This document shows, one piece after another, positions 23,243 through 35,035 of a stretch of DNA of 64,000 bases; the first letter of the stretch is position 1, and each line of letters opens with the position of its first letter. Source of the stretch: Margaritispora aquatica. Taxonomy: Eukaryota; Ascomycota; Leotiomycetes; Helotiales; Discinellaceae. The notes beneath the pieces were generated by a model. That model ran no database searches, was not told where the DNA came from, and saw only the letters and a list, made by a program, of their open reading frames with translations. The stretch lies in NCBI GenBank assembly GCA_007644065.1, contig VJWN01000001.1:2556340-2620339 (forward strand). The letters run 5' to 3'. Position numbers and translations under genes: made by a program.

Positions 23243-23813
23243 ATGGCGCAACCACCCGAGGATATTCAAGTCAAGATCGCAGGCAATGGTGATGCTCCCA
23301 CTATTTCCCCTCTGCACATATATTGATAGTTCTCTAGCTGCGAAAGACTTTGTCGAGTCATATTACGCTCTCCTCAACAATTCGCGTCCAAAAACCGCCC
23401 TCCCTGATTATTACGTCAAGCCTACGACCGATTCACCACTGAAGCCTGACATCTGCCTGAATGGTCGAGTTGTCGCAGATACCGCCGAGCTCATGGCCAT
23501 CTTCGAAAAGGACGTAGAAAGATCTCATTACGATGCTCAAAGCTATGATTGTCACGTCATCAATACAAATTACAACGTTGGCGCTCCAGATAATGCGCTT
23601 GGTCCGGACAAGGAGGGGAAGAAGATCAGCTTTGCTTTATTGGTTAGCGGAAGTGTGAAGTTTTGGGCAGCGGACAACTCTGGCGAGAGGGACCAGAAGC
23701 CTTTCTCAGAGAGTTTCGTGTTGGTGCCGTCGAGAGAAGCGCATGGGCCCAAGGCTGCAAGAGGTGCAAGGAAATGGCTGATACAAAGTCAGAATTTCAG
23801 AATCGTTGGCTAA
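23243..23813 (+). CDS. NTF2-fold mRNA export factor, Mtr2-like
   Basis: Exons 23243-23288 and 23338-23813 give 173 residues. The 49-bp intron starts GTGATG, has a TTGAT branch point and ends CTCTAG; the join gives IAGNAAKDFVESYYALLNN, the first helix of an NTF2 fold. ALPDYYVKP, INGR-like CLNGRVVADTAELMAIFEKD, the insertion DNALGPDKEGKKISFALLVS and FSESFVLVPSREAHG fit Mtr2, which pairs with Mex67 to carry mRNA through nuclear pores. The insertion is longer than in classical NTF2, favouring Mtr2/p15 over NTF2. Exon 1 was found by phase and branch point. Confidence 0.75.
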
Positions 23814-25821
23814 ATGAACTAAACTTAGCCCACGGTCTGGTGTGCCAACTACGTCCTCCGTTCATACAGAGTTCCCACGTCCACTTATTCGAGACTGGAT
23901 GGTTTGTTAAGTTTCCCTCGCACATTGCAGACTTATATGCGATGAGTCTAACGCAAGGTGGCGGATCGTCTCCAGCTGTTTTCTTGTTGTTCAACTTTTA
24001 TTTACTCAATTGCTCATTTCAGAAACCCAGACTATCTTTACCTTCTGGTGATACCTCTGTTGAGCTTTTTTTTCATACAACTTATTGAATTTCTGCCCAA
24101 CTCAGGAAAGCAAGGCCGTACATTTCGATCCGAATGAAATTGTCTCATTCGTAGACTAAGAAGTAGCTGGCAGGCTCAACAGCTGGGCTAAAAGCAAGCT
24201 ATTTATGTTAGGCGAATCTCCATTTGGCTCCGGCCTTTTGACAGTTGTATTCTGTCTCGTAGGCAATACCTGTCCCAAAGGTTCCAAGTCTTGCATATAT
24301 CATTTGCCTATAGCTCTTTGAGAATCATTCTACAAGTGATGTTAAGTCAGAGAGAAACTTCAAGGTTCTCGTCAAATTCCTGGGGCACTTTTGATCTATA
24401 TTTCCATTACTTCCTTCTATAAATGAAGTCGCCGGAGTTATTACCAGACCCATTAGCATGTATTATCGCTCGGACTCGTTGCTGCGTGCCTACAACTTGA
24501 AATGAAAGCCAAAAAAAAAGTCATTTTCGTATTACTTGATGTCATGCAAGCATCCATAGCAAGTAACTTCATATTCCGCTTGTAAGATCACCCACATTGC
24601 CAAGATTGTCTTATTTTGGCGGTTCATAAGACTTGAAGATTAGTAGGTGAAGGATAACAACAGCATGCAAGATTTATTAGCGGCATTCTGATCTTGTAGA
24701 TTTTGCTTGTACCTCATAATTTTGCGTTTGGGAAGGTTCCCTAATATCCTTCTAAGCAGTAAAAATTGCCTATTCATACCTTAGTTTTGCCAGTATAACG
24801 TGCCGTACCCGAATATTACCTCTACCTTCTAAAACTCAACTTACCATACATCAGAAGCTATTTATTAAGCAAAAATCTAATTTTCTTTTACACAAGGTAT
24901 TCTGTCATTTATTTCCATTGCTTTTTAATATCTCTAAATCAGCCGTAAATCTTGCCTAGATAATGTGTTCATCTATCGTTTGGAAGCAACTGACAGTTGG
25001 AAGTATAGAGGATTCGTTCACACATCGATAGTAGAATCTCTTACTCAATCCTGTAAACGATTTAATAATATCCAAAATCTCGTTCCCATAACCCCTCTTC
25101 GAACATTACTTAACAGTCTAGAGATCGGCTTAAAATGACTATCTTTATTTGCCATTTCTTTTCCTTACCTTTTTTAAGCCTATATACCTGGCTCTCACAT
25201 GCCTCGTCTAACTTGACATAAGAGTTCACAGCTGTGGTTTCACTTACAGGGTAAATACCATATCCATCAATTCTATTGTAATGTGTCTTCTACCACCGAA
25301 TTGCTTCGCTCTCTTCGGTTACATTCACCTTTCTTGGCAAGCCAAAACCTAGACTTCACCTTTAAAGTGAATCTCATTTTCCTAATGTTCCCTAAACTAG
25401 CGTTCTCAACGTCCTTACAACCTCCCCTCCTCTTCCTACGGCTTCCTAGTTTTTACACCTCTCACCAACAATCCACGACGCATCTCTCAACTTCAACTCA
25501 AGTTCCTACCATCATTTACAATACCATCTCACATAACACTCGAGCGCAGCGAGTATATTTCTACTCCACCTAGCTCCGTTTAACCGCAGCAGTACCGCAC
25601 ATCATCAGTATACGTATTTTGCACATAGTCTTTTGGTATGATTAAAAGGGGCTATACAATACAGAAACAAACTTTTCCGCAGATCGATAACGACCTCATC
25701 TTCTTCCGCCTACTTCCCCCCTTCACCGACTTCAAGACCCGCTAAGTAAACCAAAGGCGAAAGGAGAAAAGAGAAAAGAGAGCAAGTGATTTAGTATTAT
25801 ACAGAACTCAAACCCAATACG
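23814..25821. other. AT-rich intergenic region
   Basis: 2 kb, strongly AT-rich from about 24100 to 25250, without a supported gene. The 60 bases before 25822 are purine-rich (GGAGAAAAGAGAAAAGAGAG), probably 5' UTR of the next gene. A 96-codon frame at 25283-25573 is pyrimidine-biased leader-like sequence. Confidence 0.55.
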
Positions 25822-28800
25822 ATGAAGGCTCCAAAGGGTCTTCTAGATCGAGACGGCCGCGTCGGCAAACTCACAGCTTTTCTTAAAGTCGACGAAGGCA
25901 AACTCAAAGAATTCACTTATCCCGACCCTGATTCACTTTTTACAGAGACGGGTAGCGTTACTTCTGCATGTTACGCTCTCACTTCACCTGGCGATGTTAT
26001 ACAAATTGCCATTGCTGCGAACCAAGGCACTGCGGACATAATTGATTGCTATATTGATGGCATTCTCAGAGCTAGCAACACTGTTCCAAAGACTGTCAGG
26101 GTGTCTAATGTGACGATTAAAAGGGTGGTATATCGCGAATGGGATTCCAAAACCTCGAAAAGAAAAAGGCCTCAGATGGGCGAACTCGTGGTTAAAGAGA
26201 GAGATACCAGTCACGGTAAGTGTTTCATAAATCTGCGATTTGAGGTGGAAGGTTGATGCAAGATAGATGTCAGAGTTTCAGGGGACGAGAATACGACATC
26301 GGCTGTTGGTACAATAGTATTGAAGTGTTGGCGAAAGGATCCTGTGATAGTCGGCGTTCCTCATCCTAGAGTCAGTGCGAGCGATGGCGAAACTCCAAAT
26401 CCAGTCAGCCCACCGAACTATGAGTCTCATCCGGATTGGTTTGCTTTTAATAAGAATATTCCCGAAGAAGGACCTCCTCCTCCATTTGAAGTTGGGTAAG
26501 TTTCTTCTTGATTTATTTCGCTCAAGGTACTGGCTAGTATTCTCGGCTAAAATGCAAGCAGATTTATCAACCCAACAAACCCGCACAAGACAAAGGAACG
26601 AAATGGTCCTCAAGAGCGAGTCGACGAAGTTGCCAATCGCAATCCGCTAGAGCACACTCTCTATGCCGAGTTTCATTTCCATTTACGGTCGACAGCTGAC
26701 CTTACAGCCCTAGGCTTTGAAGATGTCCCAGTTCACTATTCGACGGGACCACCTCCACCTAAAGCTAAGAGAGGAGCTTCGAAGACTGGCAAGGCAAAGG
26801 AAGAGCTAGAGCCAGAGCCAGAATCAGAGACAGAGACACAATTGGAGAATCAGCCCCAGACCCACCGAGATGATTATGCCTCAGACAGACCTCTAGAGAT
26901 AACGCTTTTGGAAAAATCTATGTCAGCAACAAAGAATGCTACTGACTCAGCTCTAACAAAGACGCCGAAAAAATCGAAGCAGGAACTTGAGTATCGACCT
27001 CGCACAACCTTGGATGACCTATTCCCGGATCCTCCTCAGGCCCACAGTGAATCGAGGAGTCAAAATGCCACTTCACCAGCTATTGGTGAGATCGAAAATA
27101 ATTCGGCGGTGATTGAAGATGACAGCCGTATTTATGAAGAGGACTTACTTCCGCCGAATGAAGAACTCTCGACACTGACGGATGAGACACTGTCAACTTA
27201 CCATACTAACATCAACGAAAAGGTGCCTTTCATCGAATCTCTGCATAGTTCAGCGAAAACCATACCACCAAGGCCTTTTGTGGCAGGTCTTAAACAGGCA
27301 CCCGCACACAATTCTTGGCTTGAACGTGGTCCTGCTAAAGAGGTCTCGGATTCACAGCATGATCAAGCAGTCGACAATAATTCACAGTTCAACCAAGATG
27401 GATCCCTTCAAAATAGCAATCGTCCTCATTCTTCTGCTTCGTTCAGCTCCAGAGATATGTCTCTTAACAACCATCAAGACGAGCAAATATCTAATATTGC
27501 AGGTTGGAAATATCCACAAACTTCAGAGAACGAAGATGAAAGCAATGCCGATGACTCCGAAAGTGTTAATAGGGGCTGTACTCCCAACGCATCTTCAGAA
27601 TTAAAGCTCAATGAAGGTAACAATAGCGAAGACGAAGAAGACAGACGCACGGGTAATGGTGAACTCAGATTCAGGTTCAAGCGGTCTCCATCCCATGATT
27701 CTCAACCATTTACGGATTCTACTCAATTGGCTCCCGAGTCTGAGGTTCAGGAGATGGTCAAGAGAAGCAAGCGAGAGCACTTCCAAACCCCAGAGAACTC
27801 GTTCAACGGCTCCCGCCGAGGATCCATCTATCACTCTAAACCAAGTCCTATTCTTGGAAGCTCGTTTTATGTGGGTCCTCCTCGTTCCCCAAGCGTTTCT
27901 AGTCCTCGCCGCGCTCCTGAAGTCCCTTTTAAGGCTCAAGACTTTCAGCTGGGAACTGGAAATAGCCTCACCAATAATCAGTTGGAGCGAGGCTCACCTA
28001 CCCATCAACGTACACGCAGTCTCAGTCCGTCCGAGTCAGCCGCTGCACGAAGAGAGGAGAATTCAAATGTAAGAGCTGTGCAATCTATGAGTCCCAGTAC
28101 TTTTGCTCTTGCTAGTAGGGGTAGACATGGACCTGGATATCTCAGCCCTGCTGAGGTCGATGCTCGGCACAATCGAAGCTCAAAGCTTCGTGGAGGAAAT
28201 CTGGTTGCTGGGGTTTCTCGTCGTGCTGAAACAGTACCTCTTTCACGGGGTTCTGACCCACAGTCAATTGCAATGTTCAGCAACCTAGGAAGAGAGCAGA
28301 AGAAAGCTACGTTCGAAGGTAGCTCGTTGAATCAGAGCATGCAGAACTTTGCTTCTCGCTTATCAGGAAATGCCTCATCTGAAAGTACGAGCAAGAACCA
28401 GAAGGAACATCCTATGGAAGGTACATCATCTCAACGTACCCCGAAATTAGAATTGTCGTCTCATGAGCAGATCGGAAGTGCACTAGACGAAAACGTCGTT
28501 ACCCATAGAAAAATAGTTCTTTCAGTAACCCCAGAACCCACTCCGCCTAAATCGCTGAGCGAACGGCCAATTGCTGTCCCAGCAAACTTCACGTCAAAAA
28601 TCAACGAGTCACCTCTCCCAAAGGCGTTTCTTACCACATCTCAACTCACTCAACCGTTAAGTCCTCTGAATCAAAAGCGAAAGGCAGATATGGCCGACGC
28701 TCCTTTGTCTGATGTCGACGAGCCAGCTAGAAAGGAAAACAAACCTCCTTATCAGCGGAAGACGGCGGAGAGTGTTAGTCGCAAGCTGCAGGGTGCACCA

Positions 28801-29405
28801 ACCACAAAGAGAAAGGCAGAGGATATGGGAGACTCTGCTTTTGAACTTAATAATCTAACTCCAAGAAAGATGTCCGCCTCAGATCTCGCAAAGAAAAGTT
28901 TCAAGAATGCCATTGCCGAGCTCGACAAATCCCAGTCGTCCACCAGCCAAGACCTAAGAAATGTTTTCCAGAGCAAGAATCCTCCACCAATTCCCAGCAA
29001 GAAGGATGTTGTTCGACAAACACACAAGGCCACCCCGGACAGAGTTTTGAATACGGTTCCAATGACTCCAGAGGAGGTTACTATGAAAAGAAAGACCATC
29101 CAAGAGCGTATTGCTGCTGCTTCAAAGCAAAAGGAGACTCTCCAGAAGGAACTTGAGGATGCTCAGACGTTGAAGAAGCAGTTGAACGAGGTAGCTTGGC
29201 CCATGTCCTTGATTGCGCGTTATTCTTGTTACTAATCGTGATCAGATCCGTGAAATGGAGAAGGCGGCCGAGGAGTCTGAGCGAGAGAATGCAGAACTTC
29301 AGGTATGTGACTGGTCAACTATCGATTCGCGCTTTTGAAAATTATCAGCTAACTGTTTGTCAGGCACAAATTGAAGCTATTTATGGCGCGGTCAACGAAG
29401 CATGA
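25822..29405 (+). CDS. Large disordered protein with an N-terminal DUF7918-like domain and C-terminal coiled coil
   Basis: Exons 25822-26215, 26282-26495, 26562-29190, 29246-29302 and 29364-29405 give 1111 residues. Residues 1-280 form a beta-rich domain (LTAFLKVDEGKLKEFTYPDP, IDCYIDGILRASNTV, VGTIVLKCWRKDPV, EHTLYAEFHFHLRS) that resembles the fungal DUF7918 family; this is a tentative match. About 750 residues of Ser/Pro/Glu-rich disordered sequence follow, with many SP/TP sites suited to proline-directed kinases and repeated KRKAD/KRKAE basic patches that could be nuclear signals. The end (about 1030-1111) is a coiled coil (TMKRKTIQERIAAASKQKET and onward), so the protein may oligomerise. 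Function unknown. Confidence 0.75.
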
Positions 29406-29894
29406 TTGCGTGGATCGAGATGGTCTACGTGCTTTATTCGGAATTTTCAATAGTTGATCCTTGGTGGGAAGCGTCAACATTGGTTTAGACACTATCTTTA
29501 GCCTGAAGGTATTCAACATATCTCTGGAGTTTTCACACACAGGCGTTGCTTTCCCTAAACAGTGGTGAGTTTGCAATGCATATTTGATAGAGGAAAGCCA
29601 CAACAGCATGGCGAGCTCAGATATCACTCACCTGCGAACAGATAGAGCACATAGAAATTGAAATTGAAACTCTTCAAGGATGGAAAGTGAAACTAGCCAC
29701 GGAGTCTGACTGAACGCAGAGTAGAAAATGCAGCAATAGTGGAAGGTAAAATATGAGAATTACGCAAAAGATGAGCCATCAATGACTCTATTGTAAAGTT
29801 AAAGAATTGAACTCAAAGTTTCTTGCCAACAGAGAAAATCCATTGACCCATGTACTCCAAACACCACATTCAATTTCATAACAACGCTAAAAGT
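29406..29894. other. Intergenic, convergent 3' ends
   Basis: 489 bp between two convergent genes; presumably 3' UTRs. Nothing else seen. Confidence 0.6.
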
Positions 29895-30616
29895 TTAGGC
29901 TCTTGGCGTACGCATGTTTGCCTTCACTCGTTCCAGAAGTTCCTCGTTTGTGTCCTTAGAATTTGGGTGGAGATTCCTCTAATAGTAGAAGGTTAGCAAG
30001 CGGTCGATATTATTCTAGCAGAGAAATTGAGTTTGCTATATCTTAGTGAAATGAATAATAAGCATGCCTAGGGCAGTGATATTTGTTCGGTACTCATGAA
30101 CAACTACTTGTTCGACGTGGTCAAGGTGGTATTCTTGTGGTTCAGAGGCAATTTCGATGAGATGATGCTAGAAAGCGGAAATTAGACATACTGCTGCCAG
30201 CCATCTCCTTAGCTCCTCTCTTGTCCATTTCTCAGGTTCTTGCAACGCATGTTAGTGTATGGCCATTTAACTGCATCACTATTACACTTACCACCAGTAG
30301 GATCGGCCTCTCTAGGAAACATATCCTGACCCCATATCGACCATGCTGCGACGGCAGTGACTATTCCAGTGAAGGCTTTTGATGACTGATTAGCTAAGTG
30401 TCGATTGATTGCATAGTGCTAGATCTTACCGAGGAAGGTGTTCTATAAAGTGTTAGCTGTTACTTCAAACGTTCATCATGAGTTTGAAGAGAAGCTCAGA
30501 AAAGATAAGTAGTGCAATCACTTTTCAAGCTGAAAGTTTCGAGAAGAAACAAAGTTGAAGTGGGCAGCAATGGTATTTACCTTTGAGTTCAAAGCATGGT
30601 CCAGATGAGTAGGCAT
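29895..30616 (-). CDS. 87-residue small protein with HeH/Ish1-like C-terminus and a 13-nt exon
   Basis: Five exons: 30616-30581, 30442-30430 (13 nt), 30375-30292, 30238-30192 and 29978-29895. They join in phase to an 87-residue protein. The N-terminus is MPTHLDHALNSK, then a hydrophobic stretch (AFTGIVTAVAAWSIWGQDMF), then DPTGEPEKWTREELRRWLAA and RNLHPNSKDTNEELLERVK. The last part is a helix-extended-loop-helix pattern like Ish1/SAP-type motifs. I recall small conserved Pezizomycotina proteins with the same WG-DMFP-DPTG-W-EEL order but know no function. The membrane-like segment suggests a mitochondrial or ER membrane location. It is divergent from the eL38 gene. Confidence 0.7.
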
Positions 30617-31005
30617 CTTGAGTGGTGGAATTAACGCTTGCGTGCGAAGTAGAATCGCGAGCTTATTGTGAAATGGTCACTCTATTACTAGCGTCGCTAT
30701 GTGGGAGCTTAGAGGTCAGTCAAGTTGAAGTGATAGAAGATTGATTCAGAAAGTAGATAAGTAACTCTGAACTTCTTCATGAACGAACTACTTCTCAAAA
30801 ACTGGCTCATGGCTGCCTCGTCAAACGCGCGTCAAGCCACACCAGTCACATGATGGCGCCACACGATTCATCTGCGCCAAAGCATTTACTTATCACAGCC
30901 GAAAGCAGCTGACTAAGAAACCCACAGAGATCTGGAAATTCGAGCAACAACTTTGACAATTTACCATCCTGATTTCTCCCCAGACCAAGTCAACTAACCG
31001 CCAAA
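30617..31005. promoter_or_regulatory. Divergent promoter of the 87-aa gene and eL38
   Basis: 389 bp between start codons. It contains CAGTCACATGA at 30843-30853, which overlaps a HomolD-type box and a CACATG E-box. Confidence 0.5.
30843..30850 (+). promoter_or_regulatory. HomolD-like box CAGTCACA
   Basis: An exact match to the HomolD element (CAGTCACA) known from fission-yeast ribosomal-protein promoters, 156 bp upstream of the eL38 start. It overlaps TCACATGA, a Cbf1-type site. Eight bases can occur by chance, but the position before a ribosomal-protein gene is apt. Confidence 0.45.
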
Positions 31006-31551
31006 ATGCCTAGAGAAATTTCAGACATCAAGAACGTAAGTATTCTCTACTCTAGAAAAATTGCGCCATCACAAATATGTGCACGATTGGGAAGCTAACA
31101 ATCTGGCAGTTCATTGAGATTTGCAGACGCAAGGATGCTTCATGTACGTTTTTTCCCTCGACGGTTTTCAGATCTGCATTGGAAGGAAAGCAAAAATTAA
31201 GAACGGGGGAAGGAGGGCATTTGATCAGAGATTGATGAATGAGGGGTATCGGAGGACTTGACTGATGGACAAAATAGCTGCCCGCATAAAGCGCACCAAG
31301 AAGTCTTCTCAGATCAAGTTCAAGGTCCGCTGCCAACGCCACCTTTACACTCTCGTCTTGAAGGATACCGAGAAGGCCGAGAAGTTGAAGCAGTCGCTGC
31401 CACCCAGTATGTCTCCTCGAGATCTGCAGATAGTACCAAGTGGATTGGCGTTCCCAGCGCAAATCTGTATGACTCTGTGTTAACCATTGTCGCAGGTCTT
31501 GTTATTGCCGATACCCCCAAGAAGAACGCCAAGGGAAAGCGAACAGCATAA
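31006..31551 (+). CDS. RPL38: Cytosolic 60S ribosomal protein eL38
   Basis: Exons 31006-31035, 31110-31143, 31278-31406 and 31496-31551 give 82 residues, the normal size. The sequence runs [64 protein letters not shown] and a lysine-rich end, matching eL38 throughout. Four exons with introns of 74, 134 and 89 bp break the short gene; introns dense in the 5' half are usual for fungal ribosomal-protein genes. It is a structural component of the large ribosomal subunit. Confidence 0.95.
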
Positions 31552-33109
31552 ACGATGAATGATGAATGATTGATTGTTTGGAGTTGCTGAGTGGAGGCAT
31601 GAAGGAAGAAATCATGAAGGTGGTCTTGCTCGTTGACACATTGGTCGCAAAAGGCGTAGGGCATACCATGGCACATGGATGAGCTGTAACGGAATACCAC
31701 AGCAGAATTGATGAACCTCTGAATCCAACTTTGGCACTTTTGATCGACATGTGTGAGATTGAATTGAAATGGCTGAACAGATTTTTTTCTGCATTCAAAC
31801 TACCAACAATGGCCGAAAGATAGAATCAGGACTTGATGCAGGATGTTGTCTCTATATCCAACTTTTTATGGGTTTCAGATTCATACGAAAGTGCTATCAC
31901 ATACAAGAACTCATATCAAACATTTTTTCCTTACATGCAGATCTGCAAAGTTGCTTTTCATTTGGATCTCGTTTGGATTTCGTTTGGATTTCGGCTTTTT
32001 CCAGGTTTCGGGTCTTTCCACTCAAGGTGACACTCACTAATGCCACGCTTTAATATCCCAAACTCTACGACGTGAGACTACGTACAAGATTTCCGGGCAA
32101 TGGTGTGCAACATGACAGAGTTAACTACGACAACGATCATCTCATCTAACAATCCCTTCAAGATCCATTGTCAGCAAAACTACTGGTCCAGACAATATAT
32201 GGCATGCCTTGGTTGACTCGCTTAGAAATAGGGGTAGGATGCAAGGAGACATCAAAAAACTATGGCAACCTTACTTCCGGTTTGTTGGTCCACTGTTTTA
32301 CAGCCAATTTTGGAAGAGGTGATTGGAAACTTGATGACTACTTCGTATCTCCTCCACTGTATACACAGCCTCGTTGTGTTACGCAGCACAAGCATCTTTC
32401 CCATGCACGGTAGCCCTATCCTCAGCTGACGTTCAGAGGCGCATGTTGCTCACGGAATGGGACCAATTCCGATGACACAACTGACAGACTGGCAGGCAAG
32501 AGAAAAGCTAATTGTTATCCTATTTCGACGTTGTGCAGTAGATTGCTCAATGTGCTGTCCAGTAGTAAAGAGATGGTGAAGACTATTGATGACACCTCGA
32601 GTAACAAGAAAGATAAACTTTGAGACATACAAATAGAAAGACATCTATTCGTATATGTTTCGAGGGCAGATATCATACGTCAAATTCGGGTTACATCATC
32701 TGATATAAAAATTATCTGATACTGAATGGAAATACAAGGATGTATCAACGCCCATGGCTTCCAATGCATCTTCCATCGATTGATTCGATTCCTCGATTCA
32801 TCCCAACCATTCCAACAAAATTCCAACCATTCAGTGAGACACTTGACCTGCAGCTCGGGCGCTCGGTTGATGAACCGCCCCCTGTTCTCAGCCCAACCCT
32901 GGAACACCCCTTCCAGCAAAGAGCTTCTTGACCCCAGTCCAATTTCCCCGATTACAAGTATTCTCCGTATCAAGCAGCGAATCTAGTCACCTGGATTGCC
33001 AGCGAGGAAAACCACCAACGAAGGCGCTGAATCTAAACTCTTTGTCTTTGCTTGTAGTCGCTCCTTTTTCAATCTACAAACCATTATAGCAGAGAATGCA
33101 CATTGTGCG
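31552..33109. other. Intergenic region
   Basis: 1.6 kb downstream of eL38 and upstream of ERG12. It includes a TTTGGATCTCG-type direct repeat near 31960-31995. Short frames here lack protein-like composition. I see no further gene. Confidence 0.55.
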
Positions 33110-34764
33110 ATGACCAGTAATTCGTCCAGGAAAACCTTTGGCGGAAACCCCCTCAAGACCAAATCACATTCTCGATCAAGTTCCAGCACAACGTCGTTGT
33201 TGATAGAAACCCCCTCCGACACCAGTCCCTTTCCCTCTCCGTCTTTTGATATGCCACCGCGCGCAATAGAATCAGACGAACTCTCCGACAAGATGGCGAC
33301 TGTAAACATTAACGGCTCGAAGAAGCAGAGAAACCCAATGCACAGGAAGCAGTCGAGTCCAATGATGCCACCTTTCATGGTGTCGGCACCAGGGAAGGTT
33401 ATCGTCTTTGGAGAACATGCTGTGGTGCACGGCAAGGTGCATTATCTTGCCAGAATGGATCAAACACAGCTAACATTGGGCTTCAGGCAGCTATTGCAGC
33501 GGCAATCTCTCTTCGTTCCTATCTACTCGTCACAGCTCTTTCAAAGTCAAAACGAACTATAACCCTGCGATTTCCTGACATTGATCTCTCACATACCTGG
33601 AATATCGACGATTTACCATGGGCTGCATTTGCTGCGCCAGGGAAGAAAAAGTACTACTACGACTTGGTGACATCTCTAGATCCAGAACTTGTTGCTGCCA
33701 TGAAACCCCATCTTGCAAATGTATCATTGGATGCCGCTGAGGATATGCGAAAAGTCCATCAAAACTCTGCCTCGGCCTTTTTATACCTATTGCTTTCTCT
33801 CGGCTCGCCTTCATTTCCTGGTTGTTTATATACGTTACGGTCAACAATACCAATTGGTGCTGGCCTAGGAAGCAGTGCATCTGTAACTGTTTGTTTGGCT
33901 GGGGCGCTTCTTTTACAAATAAGGACTCTCTCCGGACCGCATCCAGATCAACCAGTGCAGGAGGGTCGACTCCAAATCGAACGTATTAACCGGTGGGCTT
34001 TCGTGGGGGAGATGTGTATACATGGCAATCCTTCTGGAGTCGATAATACAGTAGCAACGCAAGGAAAAGCCGTGGTATTCCAAAGATCAGACTATACGAA
34101 ACCTCCAAAGGTGAAGCCATTGTGGAACTTTCCAGAGCTGCCTCTTTTGCTAGTGGACACCAGGCAAGCAAAATCCACTGCTGCGGAGGTAGCAAAGGTG
34201 GCTGCATTGAGGAAAATGCACCCTCAAATTACAGAATCAATCTTGAACGCGATAGACAAGGTCTCAGAAGGTGCAGCGCATCTTATCGCACAAGACGATT
34301 TCGACAGTGAAAAGATGTCTAGCCTGGAAGATTTGGGGAAATTAATGACAATTAATCACGGATTGCTGGTTGCGCTGGGAGTGTCACACCCCCGACTGGA
34401 ACGTATAAGGGAGCTAGTGGACCACGAGGGTATTGGCTGGACTAAGCTCACGGGTGCTGGAGGTGGAGGATGCGCAATTACATTGCTAAAACCAGATATT
34501 ACTCCAGAGAGGATGAGGCGGCTAGAGGCCACTCTGTCCGAGGAAGGATACGAACAATTCGAGACAACTTTGGGCTGCGATGGTGTTGGTGTGCTATGGC
34601 CTGCTGTGCTAAAAAATGGTATCGAGGATGATATGGGAGGGGAGGAGATCGATCAGGAGAAATTCCTGAAAGCCGATGGCATCGAGGGTGTAGAAGAGCT
34701 GGTTGGAGTGCATGGTCACGATGGAGACAGAGAAGCATGGAAATTCTGGAAAGTAGAAGACTAG
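33110..34764 (+). CDS. ERG12: Mevalonate kinase
   Basis: Exons 33110-33436 and 33487-34764 give 534 residues. GHMP-kinase motifs are clear: motif 1 SAPGKVIVFGEHAVVHGK (around residues 92-109) at the exon junction, ATP-binding motif 2 PIGAGLGSSASVTVC (about 231), HGNPSGVDNTVATQGKAVVF, and motif 3 WTKLTGAGGGGCAITLL. It phosphorylates mevalonate to 5-phosphomevalonate, the step after HMG-CoA reductase that feeds sterols, dolichol, ubiquinone and protein prenyl groups. A Ser/Thr/Pro-rich N-terminal extension of about 88 residues precedes the catalytic domain compared with yeast; in-frame ATGs at 33251 and 33295 would shorten it. RAM2 follows on the same strand 271 bp downstream. Confidence 0.95.
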
Positions 34765-35035
34765 AGTTGGTACAGATTCTATGTCGGCAACGACGTGACT
34801 GGACATACCTGGCTGGCGTTCATCCGCGCCGGCTTTGATAATATTGGATGATTCAATTCAATGTAGCAATAGGGAGCGAAATGATAATTACCGATCCTTA
34901 CAACCTGTTCGCATCCTCTGATGATTTTCCTTAACATTGTCTCTTTGAGTGCTTGGTATTGTTCGCGTCCAGGGGTCCAGACGAGGCTGACATTCCTCAA
35001 AGATATTCGAAGCACCCCACCACGACGATTTCACA

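Noticed and set aside
25283..25573. 96-codon open frame on the plus strand
   Set aside because: Low-complexity Leu/Ser/Thr composition from CT-rich DNA and no splice link to the next gene.
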